A stretch of 5,214 nucleotides of DNA from Parvularculaceae bacterium (GTDB lineage Bacteria; Pseudomonadota; Alphaproteobacteria; Caulobacterales; Parvularculaceae): positions 1 through 5,214 of the forward strand of contig JACADX010000377.1 in the NCBI GenBank assembly GCA_013389125.1. Direction: 5' to 3'. Shown here piece by piece: positions 1-4,614 of this stretch; position 1 is the stretch's first letter, and each line of letters begins with the position of its first letter. Made by a program: the position numbers and the translations under genes. The notes under the pieces are model-generated. The model was not told where the DNA came from. It ran no database searches and was given only the letters and a program-made list of their open reading frames with translations.

Positions 1-53
1 GCATCTGCTTTGGGAGCAGAGGGTCGCAGGTTCGAATCCTGCCGCTCCGACCA
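1..53 (+). tRNA. tRNA-Pro(UGG), 5' part cut off by window edge
   Basis: The anticodon arm, variable loop, T arm and 3' acceptor strand are present; the 5' acceptor strand and D arm lie before the window. The anticodon stem is TCTGC (4-8) paired with GCAGA (16-20). The 7-base loop at 9-15 puts TGG at 11-13, which reads proline CCN codons. The T arm is GCAGG (26-30), loop TTCGAAT (31-37), CCTGC (38-42). The acceptor strand CGCTCCG (43-49), discriminator A and genomic CCA (51-53) complete the 3' end. The missing 5' strand should read CGGAGCG. A complex I accessory gene begins 32 bases downstream on the same strand and may share its transcript. Confidence 0.93.
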
Positions 54-85
54 GCGGGCCGCGAGGCGAAAGGGAACAGCAGGCG

Positions 86-394
86 ATGTATGCAAGGATT
101 TTTCAGCCGGCGAAGACGGCGATGCAGTCGGGCAAGGCGAATGCCGGCGCCTGGGTCCTTGAATTCGAGCAGGAAGCCGCCCGGCGAATAGACCCGTTGA
201 TGGGATGGACGAGCAGCGACGATACGACGGCGGGACAGGTGCGGCTTTCGTTCGACACGCGAGAGGCCGCGATCAAATATGCGGAATCAAGGAGCATTCC
301 CTATGCGGTGAGCGAACCGCGGCAGTCCTTGCCGATCGCCAAAGCCTATTCCGACAATTTCTCCTTCCGCCGCCGCAAACCGTGGACGCATTAG
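86..394 (+). CDS. NDUFS4-like complex I accessory subunit (ETC complex I subunit conserved region)
   Basis: This 102-residue protein matches the family of the mitochondrial 18-kDa NDUFS4 subunit (PF04800), a peripheral accessory subunit of NADH:ubiquinone oxidoreductase that alphaproteobacteria share with mitochondria. Family hallmarks seen are MQSG (13-16), a W-LEFE segment (23-28), DPLMGWTSS-D (37-45), the YA-----IPY stretch (65-73), EP (77-78), and the C-terminal YSDNFSFRR with a final WTH. The length is about the usual size for the bacterial form, and no signal or membrane segment is seen, which fits a cytoplasmic-side subunit. The start is supported by AAAGGGA at 69-75, ten bases ahead. 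It lies between two tRNA genes on the same strand: 32 bases after tRNA-Pro and 12 bases before tRNA-Arg. The main complex I genes are not in the window, as is common for this subunit. The family call is firm; actual assembly into complex I here is inferred. Confidence 0.92.
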   Translation: MYARIFQPAKTAMQSGKANAGAWVLEFEQEAARRIDPLMGWTSSDDTTAGQVRLSFDTREAAIKYAESRSIPYAVSEPRQSLPIAKAYSDNFSFRRRKPWTH

Positions 395-406
395 AGCATT
401 GCCAAG

Positions 407-483
407 GACTCCGTAGCTCAGCTGGATAGAGCACCCGCCTTCTAAGCGGGCGGTCGCAGGTTCGAGTCCTGCCGGAGTCGCCA
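407..483 (+). tRNA. tRNA-Arg(UCU)
   Basis: A complete 77-base cloverleaf with encoded CCA. The acceptor stem GACTCCG (407-413) pairs fully with CGGAGTC (473-479). The D stem is GCTC (416-419) with GAGC (429-432). The anticodon stem is CCCGC (434-438) with GCGGG (446-450), and the loop at 439-445 places TCT at 441-443, giving arginine AGA/AGG decoding. The T arm is GCAGG (456-460), loop TTCGAGT, CCTGC (468-472). The discriminator is G480. It begins 12 bases after the stop codon of the complex I subunit gene, so release of its 5' end by RNase P would also set the 3' end of that mRNA if the two are cotranscribed. Confidence 0.97.
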
Positions 484-570
484 CTTCGAGCTTCGCGCCA
501 TGATTCGGAATCAATGCGCTTGCCCAGTCATTGTTTGTCGCGGCGTCCGCCGCTTCGCGCATCACTCGCG

Positions 571-612
571 CTGAACTGCGCACACTTTTGCGCACGCCGT
601 TTTAGAGTTCAG
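571..612. terminator. Nested inverted repeat between convergent units, possible terminator
   Basis: The outer arms CTGAACT (571-577) and AGTTCAG (606-612) are exact reverse complements. Nested within them, TGCGCA (577-582) and TGCGCA (589-594) can form a 6-bp stem with a 6-base loop. On the plus strand a run of four T (600-603) follows the inner stem after five bases, so it could end the tRNA-Arg transcript. On the minus strand no T run follows, so it is a poor intrinsic terminator for the lipoprotein end of the sulfur operon. The right arm lies in the last codons of the lipoprotein gene. A further small hairpin, GCGGC (540-544) with GCCGC (549-553), lies just upstream. The rest of 484-601 holds nothing I can name. 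The repeats are seen; the terminator function is a weak inference. Confidence 0.3.
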
Positions 613-916
613 GAAGCTCTGTTTCGTCGACCGCCGTCGTCGGCGCGGAGAGTTCGAGAACGATCTCGACCTTTTTCTTGCCGGGCGACAGCACCAGGCG
701 CTGCGGGGTGTAGCCCGCTTTCGCGACGGTTATCGTGCGCGGCGCGTCGATCTCAACGGTGCAGGGCGCCTCGCACGCGCCGAAATTCTCGACCGTCACG
801 AGCGCCCCGGCCGGGGTGGTTGTGACAAGGACCATCGTCGTCGTTCCGCCGCCAAGATCGAGCGTCTCGCATCCGGCGAACATCAGCGCGGCGGCGAGGA
901 ATTGCATGCGGAGCAT
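602..916 (-). CDS. Small PEGA-domain lipoprotein
   Basis: A 104-residue protein with a short lipoprotein signal peptide: M-L-R at the N-terminus, a hydrophobic stretch over residues 5-14, and a lipobox FAGC ending at Cys16. Residue +2 is Glu, not the Asp that retains lipoproteins in the inner membrane of E. coli, so outer-membrane sorting is plausible. Residues about 33-89 form a PEGA-like beta domain (PF08308): TTPAGALVTVEN, then GACEAPCT with Cys48 and Cys52, which could form a disulfide in the periplasm, then an AKAGY turn (65-69) and a final beta strand. The tail (90-104) is acidic and low in structure. PEGA domains are usually found on surface or envelope proteins and have no assigned enzymatic role. 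It is the last gene of the operon, 4 bases after the cystathionine beta-lyase stop. The start at 916 is preferred over the inner Met4 because AAAGGG lies 7 bases ahead of it. Substrate or partner is unknown. Confidence 0.82.
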   Translation of the reverse strand: MLRMQFLAAALMFAGCETLDLGGGTTTMVLVTTTPAGALVTVENFGACEAPCTVEIDAPRTITVAKAGYTPQRLVLSPGKKKVEIVLELSAPTTAVDETELPEL

Positions 917-920
917 CAGA

Positions 921-2081
921 TTACCCTTTGGCGGCGTTCATGGCGGCGAAGGCGCGCTCCATATCGGCGATGAGATCGCCAATGTCCTCAAGCCCGGCGT
1001 GAATCCGCAACACCGGCCCTTCCTTAGCCCATTTCGTCGCCGAACGGTTTTTCTCTGGATGTACATGAATGCAGAGGCTTTCAAAGCCGCCCCACGAAAA
1101 ACCCATGCCGAAATGATGGAGGGCGTTGAAGAACGCCTTGGTCGCCGGCTTCGCCCGGGGTTTGAGGACAACGCCGAAGAGGCCTGACGCGCCAGTGAAA
1201 TCGCGCTTCCATGTGAGGTGACCCGGGGAAGCCTTGAACGCCGGGTGCAGGACCGCCTCGACCTCCGTTCGCCGGGCAAGCCATTTGGCAAGCGCGAGAC
1301 CGTTTTCCTGGTGCGCGTTGAGGCGCAGGCCGAGCGTTCGCATTCCTCGAAGCGTCAGATAAGCGTCATCGGCGGAGACGTTCGCGCCGATCTGCAACAG
1401 GGCCTCAAAGACAGCCTTCGCGGCTTGCTCGTCAGCGGACGTGATCGAGCCGATCAGGCAGTCGGAATGGCCGCTGAAATACTTCGTCCCGGCATGCACG
1501 ACGACGTCGGCGCCGTGCGCGAGCGGCTTGAAGAACACGCCGCCGGACCAGGTGTTGTCGACAATGAGCTTCGCGCCGCCCTGGCGCGCCGCTTTGGCGA
1601 GCGCTGGAACATCCTGGACCTCAAACGTAAGCGAGCCCGGCGATTCCGCGAAGATGACCTTCGTGTTCGGCGTCATCAACGCCGCGATGTCGGCGCCGAT
1701 CAAGGGGTCATAGAATGCCGTATCGACGCCGAAGCGCGCGAGGAAATTGCGGCAGAATTTTCGGGTCGGGTCGTAGGCGGAATCCGTCACGAGGATGCGG
1801 TCGCCGGCGCGAACGAATGCAAGGAGCGCTGCGGTGACGGCCTGAAGGCCCGACGGGGCAAGGCGCGTTTCAAAGCCGCCTTCGAGCGCCGTGATCGACT
1901 CTTCGAGAGCGCGGTGCGTCGCGCCGCCGAGGCGGCCGTAAACGATGTTCCTGCCGCCCTCGATGTAATCGTCATAGGTCGGGAAGAGATAGGTCGACGC
2001 GCGTTCGACCGGGGTATTGACCGGATGCGACGGACGGCGTTTCGGCCTCCCGGCGGCGATGAGCTTGGTGCCGTCCTTCAT
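921..2081 (-). CDS. metC: Cystathionine beta-lyase (MetC type, PLP-dependent)
   Basis: A cytoplasmic fold-type I PLP enzyme of the Cys/Met metabolism family (PF01053), 386 residues and full length. It cleaves cystathionine to homocysteine, pyruvate and ammonia in methionine synthesis; such enzymes often also desulfhydrate cysteine to H2S. The PLP lysine is Lys200 in HAGTKYFSGHSD. Tyr48 and Arg50 (YGR) match the phosphate-contacting pair from the partner subunit. Tyr103 with DPTRKFC is the beta-lyase form of the substrate-stacking tyrosine segment. Asp175 (DNTWSGG) should contact the pyridine nitrogen. Trp330 in WGGFESL is typical of beta-lyases, and Arg359 (RIHAG) should bind the substrate carboxylate. 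These signatures favour beta-lyase over cystathionine gamma-synthase or gamma-lyase. The start overlaps the stop of the acetyltransferase gene as ATGA, with GAGG about 9 bases ahead, so translation is probably coupled. Substrate preference is inferred from motifs. Confidence 0.93.
   Translation of the reverse strand: MKDGTKLIAAGRPKRRPSHPVNTPVERASTYLFPTYDDYIEGGRNIVYGRLGGATHRALEESITALEGGFETRLAPSGLQAVTAALLAFVRAGDRILVTDSAYDPTRKFCRNFLARFGVDTAFYDPLIGADIAALMTPNTKVIFAESPGSLTFEVQDVPALAKAARQGGAKLIVDNTWSGGVFFKPLAHGADVVVHAGTKYFSGHSDCLIGSITSADEQAAKAVFEALLQIGANVSADDAYLTLRGMRTLGLRLNAHQENGLALAKWLARRTEVEAVLHPAFKASPGHLTWKRDFTGASGLFGVVLKPRAKPATKAFFNALHHFGMGFSWGGFESLCIHVHPEKNRSATKWAKEGPVLRIHAGLEDIGDLIADMERAFAAMNAAKG
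924..929 (-). promoter_or_regulatory. Shine-Dalgarno of the lipoprotein gene inside the end of metC
   Basis: Read on the minus strand, AAAGGG is followed by TAATCTG and then the lipoprotein ATG. The motif overlaps the last Lys-Gly codons of the upstream lyase and abuts its TAA stop, giving a 7-base spacing. It decides the start at 916 and implies that ribosomes finishing the lyase pass directly over this site. Confidence 0.7.
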
Positions 2082-2614
2082 CCGCCGCCGCCTCGTTCGT
2101 CGAGCGCCTCGACCCGGCCCTGCCGCTGGTCGAATACGGCGAATCCGAACTTCTGGTAAAGCGGCAGGGCGGCCGGATGATCGAGCGTGCAGGTCTCGAT
2201 CCGCACTTCCGTCGGATTGAGCGACCAGGCAAGGTCGATCGCGTTCGACAGAAAGAATCGCGACAGGCCGCGTCCGATGAATTCAGGCGCAAGTCCGAAA
2301 AAGCGGATTTCGGCGACGGCGCCGTCGGTTGATTCGATCTCCGCCATGCCCGCCGGGACGCCGTTCACGTAAAGGACATAAAGGTGGACGTTCGGATCGT
2401 TGATGATCGCCGAGAGCTCCGCATCAGAAAGCCCGCGGCGGCTCATCCAGTTCCACTTTCTGCCGATGAGGTCATAAAGATAGCGATAGAAGTGCGCCGG
2501 CGGGTTTTCCGCGCGCAGGATGGCGATCTTGCCTTGCGGGCGCGGCTGGGGCGCATAGGCCGGGCGCGCGCGCTGACGCAGAAAGGTAATTGTGACGTCG
2601 ATCTGCCGGCCCAT
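2078..2614 (-). CDS. GNAT family N-acetyltransferase, substrate unknown
   Basis: A 178-residue GNAT-fold protein (PF00583-like), predicted cytoplasmic, that should transfer acetyl from acetyl-CoA to an unidentified amine. An N-terminal region contains FYRYLYDLIG--W-W (42-56) followed by a helix (62-71). Central strands LYVLYVNGVPAGMAEIE (78-94) lead to motif A, FFGLAPEFIGRGLSRFFL (105-122). There the pyrophosphate loop reads E-F-I-G-R-G, with Glu111 where Gln or Arg is usual in Q/RxxGxG/A. Motif B is LDHPAALPLYQKFGF (144-158), with the typical late tyrosine. The C-terminus ends in four glycines, where the gene overlaps metC by 4 bases. It begins 6 bases after the sulfurtransferase stop and lacks a strong Shine-Dalgarno, which suggests reinitiation. 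Its place among cysteine and methionine enzymes hints at an amino-acid or sulfur-related substrate, but nothing in the sequence names one. Confidence 0.88.
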   Translation of the reverse strand: MGRQIDVTITFLRQRARPAYAPQPRPQGKIAILRAENPPAHFYRYLYDLIGRKWNWMSRRGLSDAELSAIINDPNVHLYVLYVNGVPAGMAEIESTDGAVAEIRFFGLAPEFIGRGLSRFFLSNAIDLAWSLNPTEVRIETCTLDHPAALPLYQKFGFAVFDQRQGRVEALDERGGGG

Positions 2615-2620
2615 GCGCGT

Positions 2621-3484
2621 TCAGTCGGTTATCGCCGGAAACCGCACCGGGTCATTGGTTTGCGCGCCCCATTCCGCCCATGAGCCGTCATAGAGCGCAT
2701 GTCGGCGATGACCAAGTCGTTCGAGCGCCAGCACGATGACGGCTGCGGTGACGCCGGAGCCGCAGGTCGCGATGACATCCGTTTCGGCATGGACGTCGCG
2801 GTCGTGAAAGAGCCGGGCGAGTTCATGAAGCGGGCGAAGTTCGCCGCTGTCGCGGAGCAGGAGCGCATGGGGAAGGTTGATTGCGCCAGGCATGCGTCCC
2901 GGACGAAGGCCGGGCCGCGGCTCCGGCGCCTCGCCCTTAAAGCGCGGCGCCGGCCGCGCGTCGAGAACGACGCCGCGGGCGTCGTTCAAAAAGGCGCGCA
3001 CATCGTCCGACGTCCGCACAAGATCGGCGCGCGGCGCCGCCCTGTATTCGACGCGCGCCGGCGCGGCAGGGCCGGTTTCGACGGGCCGGCCTTCACGCAG
3101 CCATTTCGGCAGTCCGCCGTCAAGGACCGAAGCCCGCTCGTGACCCATGGCGCGGAACGTCCACCAAACGCGGGCCGCTGAAAACAGGCCCTGATCGTCG
3201 TAGATGATGACGTCATCGCCGGGCGCGATCCCGAGCGCGCCGACCGCCTCGGAAAATTCGGCTGCCGACGGCAGCATATGCGGCAGCGACGTCGTCTTGT
3301 CCGCGATCGCGTCGATGTCGAAGAAAACCGCCCCCGGAATGCGCCGCTCTTCGTGATCGAGCCTCGCCGGCGCGACGCCCGGCATCCGCCACGAGCCGTC
3401 AACAATCTTCACCGCGGGTTCGCCCAATCGCGCAGCCAGCCAGTCGGTCGCTGCGAGCGGATAGGGAAATTCGTCGTTGTTCAT
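2621..3484 (-). CDS. sseA: 3-mercaptopyruvate sulfurtransferase (tandem rhodanese)
   Basis: A 287-residue protein with two rhodanese domains (PF00581), the usual length for SseA. It moves sulfur from 3-mercaptopyruvate, the transamination product of cysteine, to thiols, thioredoxin or cyanide, yielding pyruvate and a persulfide. The N-terminal domain (about 8-135) lacks a catalytic Cys and contains IPGAVFFDID (49-58) and VIIYDDQGLFSAARVWW (92-108). The C-terminal domain (about 155-280) carries LDARPAPRF (174-182), PGRMPGAINLP (195-205) and the active loop CGSGVTAA with Cys241. CGSGVT marks mercaptopyruvate sulfurtransferases, whereas thiosulfate sulfurtransferases carry a basic CRxGxT-type loop. 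Arg181 and Arg190 are in place for the substrate-binding arginines. No signal peptide is seen, so it is cytoplasmic. The start overlaps the cysteine synthase stop as ATGA with only a weak Shine-Dalgarno, implying translational coupling. Confidence 0.94.
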   Translation of the reverse strand: MNNDEFPYPLAATDWLAARLGEPAVKIVDGSWRMPGVAPARLDHEERRIPGAVFFDIDAIADKTTSLPHMLPSAAEFSEAVGALGIAPGDDVIIYDDQGLFSAARVWWTFRAMGHERASVLDGGLPKWLREGRPVETGPAAPARVEYRAAPRADLVRTSDDVRAFLNDARGVVLDARPAPRFKGEAPEPRPGLRPGRMPGAINLPHALLLRDSGELRPLHELARLFHDRDVHAETDVIATCGSGVTAAVIVLALERLGHRRHALYDGSWAEWGAQTNDPVRFPAITD

Positions 3485-4482
3485 GCCATCCAGGGCGGCG
3501 AGGGGAGTCCCTTCGACTTCAGAAACTCCGGATTAAAGAGCTTCGAAGCATAGCGGTTGCCGTAATCGCAGAGAACAGTGACGATCGTCGCGCCGGGCCC
3601 TAGCTCGCGCGCGAGGCGGATCGCTCCGGCGATGTTGATTCCGGACGAGCCGCCGAGGCAAAGTCCTTCCTCCTCGACCAGCCGGAAAAGGATCTTGAGC
3701 GCCTCGTCGTCGGCGACCCGGTAGGCGTCATCGAAAACAATGCCCTCGATGTTTGCGGTCACTCGCCCCTGGCCGATGCCCTCGGTAATGGAGGAGCCCT
3801 CGGTTTCGAGCCTGCCTGTCTTCACGAAACTATAGAGCTTCGCGCCATAGGGGTCGGTCAGCACGCATTTGACGTTTCTGTTGCGCTCTTTCAGCGCCAG
3901 GGTCACGCCGCCGAGCGTGCCGCCCGAGCCGACTGCGCACGTGAAGCCGTCAATTGCGCCGTCGGTCTGCTCCCAGATCTCGGCGCCGGTCGTTCGGTAA
4001 TGCGTGTCGCGGTTCGCCGTATTGTCGAACTGGTTCGCCCAGATCGCGCCGTTGGGTTCGGTCCTCGCGAGGTCTTCTGCGAGACGGCGCGAAAAATGCA
4101 CATAATGATTTGGGTCCGTATAGGCGACCGCGTCGACTTCGATGAGGTCGGCGCCGAGAAGGCGGACCGCGAGCTTTTTCTCCTCGGTCTGGGTCTTCGG
4201 CATCACGATCTTCACCTTGTAGCCGAGGATCGCGCCGACGAGCGCAAGGCCGATGCCGGTGTTGCCGGCTGTTCCTTCGACGATGACGCCGCCGGGCTTC
4301 AAGGCGCCGCGGCTTTCAGCGTCGCGAACGATGCCGAGCGCGGCCCGATCCTTCACCGACTGGCCGGGATTGAGGAACTCCGCCTTGCCGAAAATGTGGC
4401 AGCCGGTCTCCTCCGAGGCCCGTTTCAGCTTGATGAGCGGCGTCGATCCGATGGCGTCGAGCGCGGATTCGTGAAAGCGCAT
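3481..4482 (-). CDS. cysK: Cysteine synthase family enzyme (O-acetylserine sulfhydrylase-like)
   Basis: A fold-type II PLP enzyme (PF00291) of 333 residues, expected to make cysteine from O-acetylserine and sulfide in the cytoplasm. The PLP lysine is Lys44 in LNPGQSVKDRAA (37-48). The phosphate-binding glycine loop is GSGGTLGG (185-192). The pyridine-ring serine motif is GGSSG (277-281). The substrate loop reads EGTAGNTG (69-76) instead of the common EPTSGNTG, so the loop serine is alanine. The C-terminus is longer than in classical CysK (about 315-323 residues) and holds LCDYGNRYASKLFNPEF followed by a proline-rich tail. The sequence most resembles the alphaproteobacterial and fungal 'cysteine synthase 2' branch, which makes a cystathionine beta-synthase-like activity a less likely alternative. 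There is no heme or CBS domain. It is the first gene of the five-gene unit and has a good Shine-Dalgarno at 4487-4492. The symbol is by family, not proven orthology to enteric cysK. Confidence 0.9.
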   Translation of the reverse strand: MRFHESALDAIGSTPLIKLKRASEETGCHIFGKAEFLNPGQSVKDRAALGIVRDAESRGALKPGGVIVEGTAGNTGIGLALVGAILGYKVKIVMPKTQTEEKKLAVRLLGADLIEVDAVAYTDPNHYVHFSRRLAEDLARTEPNGAIWANQFDNTANRDTHYRTTGAEIWEQTDGAIDGFTCAVGSGGTLGGVTLALKERNRNVKCVLTDPYGAKLYSFVKTGRLETEGSSITEGIGQGRVTANIEGIVFDDAYRVADDEALKILFRLVEEEGLCLGGSSGINIAGAIRLARELGPGATIVTVLCDYGNRYASKLFNPEFLKSKGLPSPPWMA

Positions 4483-4614
4483 TTTGTCCTCTGGAGGCCT
4501 CAGGCGGCCATCTTATGCGCGATCGCGCGCCGGATCGACGGCCGACGGAGTCGCAATCGCGCGACGGCCCGCAGTTTTTCTGACCGGCGTTTAAGCTGGT
4601 CTCAGGCCCGCGTC
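4483..4614 (-). other. Spacer and probable promoter region ahead of the sulfur operon
   Basis: This 132-base gap between the methyltransferase stop and the cysteine synthase start contains no gene. Read on the minus strand, TAAGAT (4515-4510) could be a -10 element 27 bases from the ATG, but no convincing -35 lies 16-18 bases upstream. A perfect 12-base palindrome, GCGCGATCGCGC (4517-4528), sits immediately upstream of it and could be a binding site or chance in GC-rich DNA. An imperfect inverted repeat, GGCCGACG (4540-4547) with CGACGGCC (4562-4569), is followed on the plus strand by five T (4575-4579), the wrong direction to end the methyltransferase transcript. An 8-base direct repeat, GTCTCAGG, occurs at 4599-4606 and 4612-4619. 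No riboswitch fold is recognised. A promoter here is inferred from the spacing, not from a clear motif. Confidence 0.4.
4487..4492 (-). promoter_or_regulatory. Shine-Dalgarno of the cysteine synthase gene
   Basis: On the minus strand AGAGGA lies 4 bases before the ATG at 4482 and is the strongest ribosome site in the unit. Just ahead of it the leader reads GAGGCCTCC, whose CCTC could pair with GAGG of the site, although the direct loop would be very short. I treat the pairing as possible only. Confidence 0.65.

Noticed and set aside
22..473. A near-identical repeat of about 20 bases, GGTCGCAGGTTCGA(A/G)TCCTGCC, in both tRNA genes
   Set aside because: These are the conserved T arms of tRNA-Pro and tRNA-Arg and do not form an attachment-site pair. 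No integrase or foreign DNA lies between them.
287..595. A minus-strand reading frame of 102 codons with the stretch GLEPATARLEGG
   Set aside because: It is the antisense translation of tRNA-Arg, a well-known false protein family produced by tRNA genes. It also runs against the complex I subunit gene.
735..1187. A 150-codon plus-strand frame across the lipoprotein and metC ends
   Set aside because: It spans two real genes in antisense, has no domain, and no ribosome site was seen.
1218..2159. A 313-codon plus-strand open frame opposite metC
   Set aside because: It is rich in Arg, Ala and Gly, has no recognisable domain, and mirrors the strongly supported lyase gene. Long antisense frames are expected in GC-rich genes that avoid TTA, CTA and TCA codons.
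2699..3181. A 160-codon plus-strand frame opposite sseA
   Set aside because: Its composition is that of an antisense shadow, no motif is present, and the sulfurtransferase on the other strand is intact with all catalytic residues.
4540..4579. An inverted repeat followed by five T on the plus strand, resembling an intrinsic terminator
   Set aside because: No plus-strand gene precedes it, the stem has a central A-A mismatch and a 14-base loop, and five bases separate stem and T run. It faces the wrong way to end the methyltransferase transcript.
4483..4614. A SAM or cobalamin riboswitch ahead of the sulfur operon
   Set aside because: The spacer is short and I could find neither a SAM-II or SAM-I type core nor a B12 box by eye.
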